A DNA stretch of 64,000 bases from Marinomonas sp. SBI8L (lineage in GTDB: Bacteria > Pseudomonadota > Gammaproteobacteria > Pseudomonadales > Marinomonadaceae), in assembly GCF_001624705.1 (NCBI RefSeq), contig NZ_JSEO01000016.1:1-64000 (forward strand), read 5' to 3'. The notes under the pieces are model-generated. The model saw nothing but the letters and a program-made list of their open reading frames with translations. It made no database searches and was not told the origin of the DNA. The stretch's first letter is position 1, and each line of letters opens with the position of its first letter. The translations under genes and the position numbers were made by a program. Positions 33,812 to 43,454 of the stretch are shown in pieces.

Positions 33812-33935
33812 GGTCAATTCCTCGTTATGTTTTTTTATTGAGAATCTATTGAAAGAATGTTTTCTATTACTTAAGCGAATCTTTAATTTGGTGATATTTA
33901 CCTTTTGCTATTTAGGGCGTTCTATTTAGATAACT

Positions 33936-34871
33936 CTATTTAGAGAACAGGCTACGATAAGCTCTGACTAAGGCACCGATAGGGCCTGTTTCATACCAGT
34001 GTTGGGTGTGGCTAACCCCAGCGCGTTCACCCATCGCCTGGGTAAGACGATCAAGGAAGATGGCAAGCAGTACCAAGCCAACGCCACCGACAGTGGCAAG
34101 ACCCATATCAAGTCGGCCAATGCCGCGTAATACCATTTGACCTAAACCGCCTACCGCTATCATGGAAGCGATAACCACCATAGAAAGCGACAACATCAGT
34201 GTTTGGTTAATGCCAGCCATGATGGTTGGCGTTGCCAGTGGTAATTGGATCTTGAGCAACATTTGCTTAGGCGTGCAGCCGAAAGCGCGTGCTGCTTCGA
34301 TTTTGTCTTCTGGTACTTGGCGTATGCCTAAGTTCGTCAGCCTCACCAAAGGGGGGAGCGCGAAAATAATGGTGACCAGAACACCAGGCACGTTACCGAT
34401 ACCGAAAAGCATGACCACAGGAACCAGATATACAAAGGCAGGCAAAGTCTGCATGGCATCAAGAACGGGTCTCACAAAACGCTCAACTCTATCGCTACGA
34501 GCCGAAAGAATGCCAAGAGGCACGCCAATTACGACACAGAAGAATAGGGCGGTTAAAACCAAAGAAAGGGTTGTCATTGATTCAGCCCAAACACCGATTA
34601 AGCCAAGTGTTGTCAGCGTTATCGCGCAGAATAGCCCCATTTTTTTACCGGCAACTTGCCAACCCAAAAGGGAAGAAAGAATAATGCCGATTAAAGGCGG
34701 AATGGATTGCAACATGGTTTCTATCAGGTCGAGTACCTGATCGATAGGCCAACGAATAGAGCGGAAAAAGCCACGGAAGTTTTGGACTAAATAGTTGAGT
34801 ACCGCTTCTACCCATTCCCCTAGTGGAACACTGAGAAACTGAAAGGGATCTAATAGGTTAAATTCAGACAT
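33936..34871 (-). CDS. proW: Glycine betaine/proline betaine ABC transporter permease ProW
   Basis: 311 residues, about six to eight membrane helices. The permease loop that contacts the ATPase is [29 protein letters not shown] (about residues 190-218, in segments). N-terminal residues 1-60 form the extension typical of ProW ([20 protein letters not shown]). It lies 54 bases after proV and 118 before proX. Forms the membrane channel of the importer. Confidence 0.93.
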   Translation of the reverse strand: MSEFNLLDPFQFLSVPLGEWVEAVLNYLVQNFRGFFRSIRWPIDQVLDLIETMLQSIPPLIGIILSSLLGWQVAGKKMGLFCAITLTTLGLIGVWAESMTTLSLVLTALFFCVVIGVPLGILSARSDRVERFVRPVLDAMQTLPAFVYLVPVVMLFGIGNVPGVLVTIIFALPPLVRLTNLGIRQVPEDKIEAARAFGCTPKQMLLKIQLPLATPTIMAGINQTLMLSLSMVVIASMIAVGGLGQMVLRGIGRLDMGLATVGGVGLVLLAIFLDRLTQAMGERAGVSHTQHWYETGPIGALVRAYRSLFSK

Positions 34872-34925
34872 TCTAATTTACCTTACATTTATCATTATGA
34901 TGAAACTTAACGTGTGAGCATCGAA

Positions 34926-36098
34926 TTAGTGGCTCAAAGTCTTAAGCATTAGGTCTTTGGAAATCACGCCACAGAAAGTGCCATTGCGCTCTATCACAGG
35001 GACTGGATAATCAGAGTGAGCCACTTTTTTCACCACATCACTGATCATGTCGTCACTATAAACAGACGCATGTTGATCTAGCTGCTGTGCTAATAAGGTG
35101 TCGGCACTGGCTTGGTTATCAATGCTTTCTAGAGGAATCACACCTAATAGGCTTTCCTTGTCATCAACTAGGTACGCAAACTGATTGCCACCGGCGTCAA
35201 ATGGATGAACACTGCCGTTTAGTTGAATCTTGCAAGCACTTTGCTGACAGGCAATATCGCCTGCTTTGAGAATCTTGCTGACATCGACACCTTTAAAGAA
35301 GGTCTCTACATATTCATTAGCGGGATTACGCATAATCTCTTCTGGTGTGCCTATCTGTACCACTTGGCCGCCTTCCATAATGGCAATGCGGTCACCAATA
35401 CGAATGGCTTCGTCTAGGTCATGGGAGATAAAGACGATGGTGCGAGACTGCTCTTTTTGCAGGCGGATTAGCTCCCCTTGCATTTCATGTCTAATAAGTG
35501 GGTCAAGGGCAGAAAATGCCTCATCCATTAAGAGTATGGTGGGGTCATTGGCTAGGGCGCGTGCAAGACCAACCCTTTGTTGCATACCGCCAGAAAGTTG
35601 ATGCGGATAGCTATCGCCATGTTCACCTAGGCCGACTTGGTCTAAGGCCGCTTGTGCTCTTTTATGCCTTTCTTTCTTTTCAACCCCTGATATTTCAAGG
35701 CCAAAAGCGGCATTGTCGATCACGGACATGTGAGGCATGAGTGCGAAAGATTGAAACACCATGCTCATTTCCTGACGGCGGACATCCAGTAAGTCCGCAT
35801 CCCCAAGGACTGTAATATCTTTTCCGTTCAGTTTGATGCTGCCAGAAGTGGGCTCAATAAGGCGGTTTAGCAAACGTACCATGGTAGATTTACCTGAACC
35901 GGATAAACCCATGATGACGAAAATCTCTCCTTTCTTGACTGAGAAGCTAGCATCAAACACACCCACGGTTTGGCCAGTCTTTTCAAAAATTTCATCTTTA
36001 TGTGCGCCGTTTTGTAACATTTGCATGGCAGTATCTGGTTGTTCACCAAATACCTTATATACATTGTTGATCGACAGGATATCTGTGGTGTCTGTCAT
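34926..36098 (-). CDS. proV: Glycine betaine/proline betaine ABC transporter ATPase ProV
   Basis: 390 residues. The nucleotide-binding domain (residues 40-270) has Walker A GLSGSGKST, signature LSGGMQQRVGLARAL, Walker B ILLMDEAFSALDP and the H-loop FISHDLDEA. An N-terminal helical extension (DTAMQMLQNGAHKDEIFEKTG) and a C-terminal CBS-like region (residues 285-390) are typical of ProV; the CBS pair senses ionic strength in the OpuA relatives. First gene of the minus-strand unit, with a 450-base regulatory region upstream. Confidence 0.94.
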   Translation of the reverse strand: MTDTTDILSINNVYKVFGEQPDTAMQMLQNGAHKDEIFEKTGQTVGVFDASFSVKKGEIFVIMGLSGSGKSTMVRLLNRLIEPTSGSIKLNGKDITVLGDADLLDVRRQEMSMVFQSFALMPHMSVIDNAAFGLEISGVEKKERHKRAQAALDQVGLGEHGDSYPHQLSGGMQQRVGLARALANDPTILLMDEAFSALDPLIRHEMQGELIRLQKEQSRTIVFISHDLDEAIRIGDRIAIMEGGQVVQIGTPEEIMRNPANEYVETFFKGVDVSKILKAGDIACQQSACKIQLNGSVHPFDAGGNQFAYLVDDKESLLGVIPLESIDNQASADTLLAQQLDQHASVYSDDMISDVVKKVAHSDYPVPVIERNGTFCGVISKDLMLKTLSH

Positions 36099-36554
36099 CG
36101 TGTCCTCTGTATTTATGATTATTATTGCGTTCTATTTGGCTGAATCAGTGTGCTAGTTCAACACTGCTTACTTTGTTATGTCCCCGTTCTGTTTATTAAG
36201 TTACGGCCTCCACGTGGCAGCGTCCAACGACATATTTAGCGTAAAAACCATAACTCCCCGTTATTGTTAATGGCTTTTAGCGCTCTGAATGAGTCGCTAA
36301 AAAATAGCTAAAATTGCTAAACATTTGGTTGTTATAAGAGAGCTTTTAGTTAGTGTTTGAGAGGCTGAAAGCTAACGTTTATGGGGTTTTAGGCTATCGT
36401 GGGGATAGTGAAGCTTAAAGGAGGTTCAGCAGGCTTGAGGTGCTGTTAAAGCACAGGTGAAGGCGCCTTCTTAACCTGTGTTAGGAGAAAGCTGTGTTAG
36501 AAATATTATGAGAAGACACTAAAAGAAATCAGCTCGGAGGGAGGGTTTTTTCAA
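36099..36554. promoter_or_regulatory. Upstream regulatory region of proVWX with two dyads
   Basis: No gene is seen. CACAGGT (36452-36458), the perfect palindrome GAAGGCGCCTTC (36459-36470) and ACCTGTG (36474-36480) form one large dyad. A second dyad TTTAGCG (36276-36282) / CGCTAAA (36295-36301) is nearer proV. Either could be an operator for a betaine-responsive regulator. Their roles are inferred from position only. Confidence 0.4.
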
Positions 36555-36583
36555 TAAAAAAAGCCCCCACAATGTGGAGGCTA
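36555..36583 (-). terminator. Intrinsic terminator of the Rieske oxygenase gene
   Basis: GCCCCCAC (36563-36570) pairs with GTGGAGGC (36574-36581) with one mismatch around AAT; the preceding AAAAAAA gives a T-run on the minus strand. It starts 34 bases after the stop codon. Confidence 0.85.
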
Positions 36584-36617
36584 AAGGGAAGCGACTACCT
36601 AGTCACTTATCTATAAA

Positions 36618-37832
36618 TTAAGACGCACTTAGCTTCTTCTTCATGGTATCGCAATACCAATCGACAAATTGGCAAACGCCGTTTTCGGCAATTTCAGAAA
36701 ATGGCCCAGGGATATAGGAAGGTGAGCTCACACCTCTAAAGGTTTCCTCAACCAGTTCTTTGTCTTGATTATTGGTTTCAATCCAAACTTTAATCAGGTT
36801 CTCAAGGTCATAATCAACTCCTTCAACCGCATCTTTAGGCACTAGCCATTTAGTCGTGACCAGCGTTTGCCCAGAGTTAAGTGGCAGAATACGGAAGCTT
36901 AAGGCGTAGTCCCCTAGAAAGTGGTTCCAAGTTGAGGGATAGTTAAAGTAGAGCAGGGCACCAATATCTTCGACATCCGTATTATCTAGTCGACCTTTTA
37001 CAGCGGGTTTGCCATCCATGGTATAGCTGACGGCTTTGGCTGAAAGCGGAATACGTGTCATTCGATACTGCCCCCCTTCATCCATTACTAAACGGCTCGG
37101 TAAGCCAGCGGCTTCACATTTATCCCAATGGGCAACCAGCTCTGGGTCATCATCGCCACCGACTCCCGCCACAGATAAGTTTTCAACAAACGAGTTTAGT
37201 AGCTCAGGGTGGTTGGCATCGCAGTGATAACATTCACGGTTATTCTCAAATACCAACTTCCAGTTACCGTCTTCGACTATATTGGATTCGTGGGCTACCT
37301 TGGCGTCTTCTAAATTATGTGGCGTGATAAAAGGGCTCACATCTTTACGAAATTGCTCAAAGTCTGGGGCTTCCTCAGCCATACAAATGTAGATATAACT
37401 GTTAACTACTTCGCAGTGAACAGGCATTAAGCCATGATCGTCATTGTTAAAGTTTTCGCCCATGTTGCCCGCATAAATAAGCTTGCCATCTAGGCCGAAT
37501 GTCCATTTGTGATAAGGGCAAACCAGCTTGGCAGCTTTTCCTTTAGCAGCAGAACAGACGCGTGAACCACGGTGACGACAGGCATTATGAAATGCTCTGA
37601 CTGCACCAGAATCGTCTCTTACCACAACAACAGGGTAGTCGCCCACTTGTAAAGTAATGTATTCACCAGCTTTATTGATCTCTATGGTATGGCCGGCAAA
37701 AATCCACTCTTTATGCCAGATCTGCTCTAAATCTTGTTGGTACACATCTTCGTCACGGTAGATTTCTCGGGTTAAGGCGTGGCGTGGTTTACGCAGATTG
37801 ATTAGCTCAAGAGTTTTTATCTTACTGGTCAT
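36618..37832 (-). CDS. Rieske-type oxygenase, GbcA/Stc2-like N-demethylase
   Basis: 404 residues. The Rieske 2Fe-2S ligands are Cys85-x-His87 (CRHRG) and Cys105-x2-His108 (CPYHKW). The catalytic iron site follows in NNRECYHCDANH with His203 and His208. Closest known relatives are GbcA (glycine betaine demethylase) and Stc2 (stachydrine demethylase), which remove one N-methyl group as formaldehyde. A matching reductase (GbcB-like) is encoded at 43455. Together with ProVWX this predicts demethylation of a quaternary amine, but the sequence does not say which one. A terminator follows. Confidence 0.87.
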   Translation of the reverse strand: MTSKIKTLELINLRKPRHALTREIYRDEDVYQQDLEQIWHKEWIFAGHTIEINKAGEYITLQVGDYPVVVVRDDSGAVRAFHNACRHRGSRVCSAAKGKAAKLVCPYHKWTFGLDGKLIYAGNMGENFNNDDHGLMPVHCEVVNSYIYICMAEEAPDFEQFRKDVSPFITPHNLEDAKVAHESNIVEDGNWKLVFENNRECYHCDANHPELLNSFVENLSVAGVGGDDDPELVAHWDKCEAAGLPSRLVMDEGGQYRMTRIPLSAKAVSYTMDGKPAVKGRLDNTDVEDIGALLYFNYPSTWNHFLGDYALSFRILPLNSGQTLVTTKWLVPKDAVEGVDYDLENLIKVWIETNNQDKELVEETFRGVSSPSYIPGPFSEIAENGVCQFVDWYCDTMKKKLSAS

Positions 37833-38080
37833 TCTATTGCTCCCATTTGGCTAGACTTAGGTCGTCGCTATTCTTGTTTTGTTGATTTTGGTCAGATGGT
37901 TTGACTCTGTATCTTGTAAAAATTGTCAGTGCTTTAATTCACTTAGCTGACTTTTTGTCACCCATTCTCGCCACGAGTTACTTTTAAAACGGGCTCTTTT
38001 GCCAGTAGCCTTCGCTAATTTGAAAGGGTATAACTGAATCACAATCTATCTTCCTAACTTGAAATTCAGTGTATGGGCGG
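37833..38080. promoter_or_regulatory. Divergent promoter region, Rieske gene and LysR gene
   Basis: No gene is seen. The interval separates two divergent genes and holds their promoters. Apart from the palindrome at 38081-38094 I see no further clear motif. Confidence 0.4.
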
Positions 38081-38094
38081 TACCCATATGGGTA
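38081..38094. promoter_or_regulatory. Palindromic operator candidate upstream of the LysR gene
   Basis: TACCCATATGGGTA is a perfect 14-base palindrome, 39 bases before the LysR start and 249 bases before the Rieske gene start on the other strand. A further ATGGG lies eight bases to the left. The position fits an operator shared by the divergent pair. Confidence 0.5.
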
Positions 38095-38132
38095 AAGCAA
38101 CTTTTTATTTAGTGAATTGAATACGAGACGTT

Positions 38133-39116
38133 ATGGTTAAGCATGTAGAACCTGATCAAATACTAGTTAAGATGCCTTCATTGCGCGCGGTGAAGTCATT
38201 TGTTGCGGCGGCTAAGTACTTAAATTTCACCCGTGCAGCAGAAGCCTTATGTGTGACGCAAGCGGCAATTAGCCGTCAAATTCGTGAATTAGAAGCATCA
38301 CTTGGGGTGGTTTTATTTAAACGTACAGGCAGAGCGGTAGAACTTACCGAAGCGGGCGTTATCTTTTATGATGCGGCCTATTTATCCTTTGTGAATATTG
38401 CTCAAGCAGCGCAACGTATTCAAGACAGTGATAAACGCAAACAAGAGCTGACAATCTGTTGCTCTCCCGCTTTTTCGGCTTATTGGCTATCAAACCGTTT
38501 GCCGAGCTTCTTTTCAGATAACCCTGATATTGATGTGAATATCGTCACCACGAATAACTTTTTACACATGGAACCGGGTGTTCACCCTGATGTTTTTATT
38601 AATAAGGTGAGTGATTCACGGGAAGGCTATCATTCAATTCCTTTGTTCTATGACCAGATCTACCCTGTGTGTTCGCCTGAGTTTTTAAAAGACAATCCAA
38701 ATGTGGCCAGTCTTGAAGGGTTACAAAGTACGACCTTATTAAATCTAAGTCCTTATGGACGTTCGCAAATTGCGGAGCATGTGGATTGGAGTGTTTGGTT
38801 AAATAGCCAAGGGATTAACTTCAACTTAGGTTCTGAGGTTGGCTCCCATGTGTTTAATGCCAATGATTACAATATGTTGATGCAGATGGCCCTTAATCAT
38901 CAAGGCATTAGTTTAGGTTGGCATCACCTTGTTGCGCCTATGATAGAGCAAGGCAAGTTGGTGCGAGTGGGTGAACCTGAAACCACCTATAAGGAAAAGC
39001 GTCACTATTTAAGTTATGCCGAAAGCAAACAGGATAATGAGGCCCTGCAAACCTTCAAGCTTTGGTTCTTAGAGCGAATACAAGAAGAGCGCACCTTTAT
39101 TGGGCAAACAGAGTAG
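38133..39116 (+). CDS. LysR-family regulator (GcvA-like)
   Basis: 327 residues (or 314 if the ATG at residue 14, MPSLRAVKSF, is used). HTH at NFTRAAEALCVTQAAISRQIRELEASLG (about residues 31-58, in segments), the GcvA-group pattern. The binding domain starts LTICCSPAFSAYWLSNRLP. It is divergent from the Rieske gene and upstream of the DapA/ALDH/DAO/reductase operon, so it is the best candidate for its regulator. A terminator follows. Confidence 0.83.
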   Translation: MVKHVEPDQILVKMPSLRAVKSFVAAAKYLNFTRAAEALCVTQAAISRQIRELEASLGVVLFKRTGRAVELTEAGVIFYDAAYLSFVNIAQAAQRIQDSDKRKQELTICCSPAFSAYWLSNRLPSFFSDNPDIDVNIVTTNNFLHMEPGVHPDVFINKVSDSREGYHSIPLFYDQIYPVCSPEFLKDNPNVASLEGLQSTTLLNLSPYGRSQIAEHVDWSVWLNSQGINFNLGSEVGSHVFNANDYNMLMQMALNHQGISLGWHHLVAPMIEQGKLVRVGEPETTYKEKRHYLSYAESKQDNEALQTFKLWFLERIQEERTFIGQTE

Positions 39117-39203
39117 GGTGAGTAGAATAGTGCAAGAAGAGAAAATAAAGGTTAGGGGGATCAAGTTAGCGCTTAAGTGAACCTTGTTTTAACCTGAAAA
39201 TGA

Positions 39204-39227
39204 ACCCGCTTGAAGCGGGTTTTTTTA
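39204..39227 (+). terminator. Intrinsic terminator of the LysR gene
   Basis: ACCCGCTT (39204-39211) pairs perfectly with AAGCGGGT (39213-39220), followed by TTTTTTT. Confidence 0.92.
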
Positions 39228-39412
39228 TGTCTGTCTTTTTTATGCACCATAACTTGGCGTTATTCTTTGCGCGAATAAAAGGTTGATTGTGTGCTTATCT
39301 CCTCCCTCGTTAACATTTTATCAAGCAGTTTTATAAGGTTGGATGATAAACGCGATGCGTGCTCACCCCTATAAAACAACCCTGGATAACAATGATAATT
39401 AAGGTGAGTTAA

Positions 39413-40426
39413 ATGCATTTTGAAGGCATCTATACCCCAGTAATCACGCCTTTTAAGGACGATTATTCAATCGACTATGAGGCTTATTCTGCCCACGTTC
39501 AGTATTTACTAGAGTCAGGTGTTCATGGGCTGATGATAGGTGGCACAACCGGTGAGTATTATGTTGAAAGTCACGAAGAAAGGGTCGAACTGCTAAAAAT
39601 AGCTCGTCAAATTTGTGGCGATAAATTACAGATTATTTTTGGTACGGGTTCAATTAATCCAAACGCTTCAATTAAATTAGCCGAAGATGCCGCTAAGCAT
39701 GAAGCGGATGTGATTTTGGTGGCAACGCCGCCTTATTCTCTACCGACTCAAAGAGAGTTGGCGTTACATGCATTGGCTGTGGATCGTGCAGCAGACTTGC
39801 CTATCATGCTTTATAACTATCCAGATCGTATGGGAGTCAACATGGAAGAAGAGTTTCTTGACCGTGTGGGACGCTCTAATAACTTCTGCGGTATCAAGGA
39901 AAGTTCCGGCGATATCAATCGCTTACATCTGTTAGCTCGTGATTATCCTCATATCCAAGTGGCCTGCGGTATGGATGACCAAGCATTAGAGTTCTTTGCT
40001 TGGGGCGCTAAAAGCTGGGTTTGCGCTGGATCTAATTTCTTACCTAAAGAGCATATCGCCCTTTATCAAGCTTGTGTCATCGATAACGACTTTAACAAAG
40101 GCCGTCGCATTATGTCAGCCATGATGCCTCTTATGCGTGTGCTAGAGCAGGGCGGTAAGTTTATTCAGAGTGTGAAATACGGTGTGACCTTGGATGGTCG
40201 TGTATCTGGCGAAGTGCGTAAACCGCTTTGTGGCCTTAATAAAGCGGATAAACAAGCGATGGCGCAAGTGGTAAAAACCTTGAAAACGACCATAGCAAGT
40301 ATCGTGGCAGAAACACCTTCGTCATCTGAAGCTGGCGCATTTGTTGAGACCATCAAAGCCAATATCAACAAGGCCAACACATCCTCAGCGAATACAGAAA
40401 CAGCCAGCACAGAAGCAGGAGAGTAA
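39413..40426 (+). CDS. DapA-family lyase/deaminase (HypD-like candidate)
   Basis: 337 residues. A TIM-barrel aldolase of the DHDPS family: GGTTGEYY (residues 43-50), Tyr134 in MLYNYPDRMG and the Schiff-base Lys162 in CGIKESSGD. The diaminopimelate enzyme normally reads GTTGES, so this is another reaction. In hydroxyproline and hydroxyproline-betaine pathways HypD of this family turns pyrroline-4-hydroxy-2-carboxylate into 2-oxoglutarate semialdehyde, and the next gene is an aldehyde dehydrogenase, which fits. The last 40 residues (SSSEAGAF... NKANTSSAN) are a low-complexity tail. First gene of the operon 39413-44564. Confidence 0.72.
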   Translation: MHFEGIYTPVITPFKDDYSIDYEAYSAHVQYLLESGVHGLMIGGTTGEYYVESHEERVELLKIARQICGDKLQIIFGTGSINPNASIKLAEDAAKHEADVILVATPPYSLPTQRELALHALAVDRAADLPIMLYNYPDRMGVNMEEEFLDRVGRSNNFCGIKESSGDINRLHLLARDYPHIQVACGMDDQALEFFAWGAKSWVCAGSNFLPKEHIALYQACVIDNDFNKGRRIMSAMMPLMRVLEQGGKFIQSVKYGVTLDGRVSGEVRKPLCGLNKADKQAMAQVVKTLKTTIASIVAETPSSSEAGAFVETIKANINKANTSSANTETASTEAGE

Positions 40427-40428
40427 GC

Positions 40429-41946
40429 ATGTCAGATTTATTAACATTAGAAGAGTACCAAGCAATTGCTGCCGAGCTTAACCCTGCAGCCATGAGTTTT
40501 GTTGATGGCGGTTTTCGCCCTGCTTTATCAGGCAATACTTTCGAGACAATTAATCCAGCCAATGGAGAAACACTGGCACAGGTTGCAGCTTGTAATGCTC
40601 AGGACGTGGACTTTGCAGTAAGTAAGGCACGTGAGTCTTTTGAAGATGGTCGTTGGAGCAAGATGCATCCAAGTGATCGTAAACAGGTATTGATTGAGCT
40701 GAGCAAGTTGATCAAGCGCAATAGCCGTGAGTTAGCTGTGCTAGAAAGCCTAGATTCAGGTAAGCCGATACTGGATTGTGAAACCATCGATATTCCAGAA
40801 TTTATCCATACGCTGACTTGGCACGCAGAAGCAATTGATAAAATTTATGATCAAACCGCACCGGTTGGACCAGATGCCATTGCCATGGTGGTGCGTGAAC
40901 CTATTGGGGTTGTCGGGGCGGTTTTACCTTGGAATTTCCCTTTACTCATGTTGGCTTGGAAGATAGCGCCAGCGTTAGCCAGCGGCTGTTCTATGGTGGT
41001 CAAACCTGCCGAGCAAACCTCATTAACGGCTTTGCGTATCGCTGAATTAGCCAGTGAAGCAGGCTTACCAAAAGGTGTGCTTAACATTATCACAGGGACA
41101 GGGGCTGAAGTGGGTGAACCGCTTGGTTTGCATAAAGATGTAGACATGGTGACCTTCACCGGATCAACCCAAACTGGGCGCCGCTTTTTACGTTATTCAG
41201 CCGACTCTAACTTGAAGAAAGTCGTATTGGAACTTGGAGGTAAAAACCCTTGTATCGTGCTAGATGACGCTGAAGATCTGGACAAAGTGGCAGAGCAAGT
41301 CTGTGCCGCTGCTTTTTGGAACATGGGGGAGAACTGCTCAGCAGGATCTCGTTTAATTGTCCAAGACGGAGTGAAAGCGCAATTATTAGAACGTATTAAA
41401 GCTCATGCCAGAGACTGGAATACCGGCGATCCATTAGATCCAACTAAACAGCTGGGTGCCATGATAGACAAAGGTCATTTTGCCAAAGTGAATAGCTATT
41501 TGGATGAAGGTAAATCGCAAGGTTATGACGCCATAGTAGGTGGTCAAACCATGGATGGCATCTTTATTCAGCCGACTGTTTTTGACGGGGTGAAGAATAA
41601 CGACAAGTTAGCCCAAGAAGAGATCTTTGGCCCTGTTTTATCTGTCATCACAGTCGCAAGTTACGATGAAGCTATCGCTGTGGCAAATGATACTGAATAC
41701 GGTCTAGCTGCCTCTGTCTTTACGGCTAACGCTAAAAAAGCCCTTCGTGCTGCACAAGCCATTAAAGCAGGTACAGTCACAGTGAATTGTTTTGGTGAAG
41801 GGGATATCACCACACCATTTGGCGGTTACAAGCAGTCAGGTTTTGGTGGTCGTGATAATTCTGTCCATGCCCATGATCAATACACAGAGTTAAAAACCAT
41901 CTGGGTTGATCTGAGTGATGATGCTGTTGACGCTTGCGTTGACTAA
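40429..41946 (+). CDS. Aldehyde dehydrogenase (PuuC-like)
   Basis: 505 residues, classical NAD(P)-dependent ALDH. Catalytic Cys303 (MGENCSAG) and general-base Glu268 (LELGGKNP), with VLPWNFPLLM and FTGSTQTGR for cofactor binding. Overall pattern (EAIDKIY, REPIGVVGAVLPWN, FGGYKQSGFGG, TELKTIWVDLS) is close to PuuC, gamma-glutamylaminobutyraldehyde dehydrogenase. It begins three bases after the DapA-fold gene and is followed by a DAO flavoenzyme, so it probably oxidises the aldehyde produced by one of those. 2-oxoglutarate semialdehyde is the likely candidate under the HypD reading. Confidence 0.82.
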   Translation: MSDLLTLEEYQAIAAELNPAAMSFVDGGFRPALSGNTFETINPANGETLAQVAACNAQDVDFAVSKARESFEDGRWSKMHPSDRKQVLIELSKLIKRNSRELAVLESLDSGKPILDCETIDIPEFIHTLTWHAEAIDKIYDQTAPVGPDAIAMVVREPIGVVGAVLPWNFPLLMLAWKIAPALASGCSMVVKPAEQTSLTALRIAELASEAGLPKGVLNIITGTGAEVGEPLGLHKDVDMVTFTGSTQTGRRFLRYSADSNLKKVVLELGGKNPCIVLDDAEDLDKVAEQVCAAAFWNMGENCSAGSRLIVQDGVKAQLLERIKAHARDWNTGDPLDPTKQLGAMIDKGHFAKVNSYLDEGKSQGYDAIVGGQTMDGIFIQPTVFDGVKNNDKLAQEEIFGPVLSVITVASYDEAIAVANDTEYGLAASVFTANAKKALRAAQAIKAGTVTVNCFGEGDITTPFGGYKQSGFGGRDNSVHAHDQYTELKTIWVDLSDDAVDACVD

Positions 41947-41965
41947 ATCACCACGCCTATTGGGT

Positions 41966-41998
41966 CCATATGGGGTGCTGTTTATGCACGCCATATGG
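41966..41998 (+). other. Intercistronic hairpin
   Basis: CCATATGGGGTGC (41966-41978) and GCACGCCATATGG (41986-41998) pair with one mismatch around a seven-base loop, 20 bases after the ALDH stop and 20 before the next start. It could protect or attenuate the transcript, or be an operator (CCATATGG is itself palindromic, and recalls CCCATATGGG at 38083). Confidence 0.55.
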
Positions 41999-42017
41999 TT
42001 CAGACAGGAAGCAATTT

Positions 42018-43364
42018 ATGCCTAAAAATATCGAAGTGAAAAGGCTGCCGAAAGACCCAGGACCTGCTGCATGGAATAGTATTTTACCCGCTGCACCTGA
42101 GTATCCAGCGTTAACCTCAGATATCGACGCTGATTGGGTAGTCGTAGGGGGGGGCTTTACCGGACTTGCGGCTGCAAGACGCTTAAGTCAGCTGGTGGGT
42201 GACGAGTCAATTGTTTTGCTAGAAGCAAATAAGCTTGCCGAAGGTCCAGCAGGTAGAAACTCTGGATTTATGATTGATTTGCCCCATGACTTAAATTCAG
42301 AAACCTACGCAGGTGCCCATGAGCATGATTTACAGCAAATACGTTTAAACCGTGCTGCGATTCGTTTTGCCCATGATATGGCAGAAGAATATGAGATGGA
42401 TTCAAAGGTGTTTGACCCTTGTGGCAAGGTAACAGGGGCAGGTTCAGCCAAAGGCCAAGCTCATATAGAGAGTTATCGTCATCACCTTGAAGCGCTTGGA
42501 GAAGAGTATCGCCTCATGAGTCATGGGGATATGAAAGATTGGACCGGGTTAGATTTTTATCTCCAAGGGCTTTATACCCCGGGGGCGGTTATGATTCAGC
42601 CAGCCGCTTTTATTCGTCAAGCTGCTCAAGGCTTAAGTGAAAAAGTGAGCTTTTATGAGAATAGTCCTGTCATTCATATTGATCTGGGTAACCCCCATAA
42701 GCTGGTAACACCAAAAGGCTCAGTGAAAGCGAAAAATATCATTTTAGCTGTGAACGGTCATATTCAATCTTTTGGTTTTTTTCCTCGTCAATTACTGCAT
42801 GTCTTTACCTATGCCTCTATGACCAGAGCTTTAACCGACAAAGAAGTGACTCGTCTTGGCGGCGTTAACGATTGGGGAATCTTACCTGCTGATCCTATGG
42901 GCACCACAGTGCGCAGAAGTTCTGACTTTATGGGTAGCGGACACAGGGTAGTGGTGCGAAATCACGCGACCTTGAATCAAAATATGGAAGTGAATTCAAG
43001 CAATATACGCACCGCAGAAAAGCTACAGGATAAGGCTTTTGCTAATCGTTTTCCTATGCTCAAGGGCGTGGAAATGGAGCATAGATGGGGTGGGCGTTTA
43101 TGTTTGTCTTGGAACTCTATGCCTGCTTTTGGTGAGGTGGAAACGCGTATCTGGTCTGCCGCTTGTCAAAATGGTCTTGGTACCGTCAAAGGAACCTTAT
43201 CCGGCATGATGGCGGCAGAACAAGCTGTGTTGGGTCAATCGGATAGGTTAGATGAATTCTTAATTCATCAGGCACCTGCAAAATTACCCCCTGAGCCATT
43301 TTTATCCTTAGGCGCAAAAGTGACTATGCGTTGGAAAGAGTGGCAAGCGGGTATCGAACTTTAA
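42018..43364 (+). CDS. FAD-dependent oxidoreductase, DAO/PuuB-like
   Basis: 448 residues from ATG 42018 (AGGAAG upstream). The dinucleotide-binding motif is VVGGGFTGLAAARRL (about residues 38-52), followed by LLEANKLAEGPAGRNSG; the C-terminal end (HRWGGRLCLSWNSMPAFGE, NGLGTVKGTLSGM) fits the gamma-glutamylputrescine oxidase group. DAO-family enzymes oxidise a secondary or primary amine. In this cluster it could oxidise an N-methylated or cyclic amino acid produced by the Rieske enzyme, as HypO does in the hydroxyproline route. Substrate is inferred from context. Confidence 0.78.
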   Translation: MPKNIEVKRLPKDPGPAAWNSILPAAPEYPALTSDIDADWVVVGGGFTGLAAARRLSQLVGDESIVLLEANKLAEGPAGRNSGFMIDLPHDLNSETYAGAHEHDLQQIRLNRAAIRFAHDMAEEYEMDSKVFDPCGKVTGAGSAKGQAHIESYRHHLEALGEEYRLMSHGDMKDWTGLDFYLQGLYTPGAVMIQPAAFIRQAAQGLSEKVSFYENSPVIHIDLGNPHKLVTPKGSVKAKNIILAVNGHIQSFGFFPRQLLHVFTYASMTRALTDKEVTRLGGVNDWGILPADPMGTTVRRSSDFMGSGHRVVVRNHATLNQNMEVNSSNIRTAEKLQDKAFANRFPMLKGVEMEHRWGGRLCLSWNSMPAFGEVETRIWSAACQNGLGTVKGTLSGMMAAEQAVLGQSDRLDEFLIHQAPAKLPPEPFLSLGAKVTMRWKEWQAGIEL

Positions 43365-43454
43365 CCAGAATAATTTAATGACTATTAATTGCATGACTGT
43401 TAATTGAAAGTCTAATCATTCAAAGACAGACAAGTTAGCTGTTAGGAGAGGCCA

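Noticed and set aside
39413-40426. Dihydrodipicolinate synthase for lysine biosynthesis (also 56834-57721)
   Set aside because: Both lack the standard GTTGES block and sit in catabolic operons with ALDH or aldolase genes.
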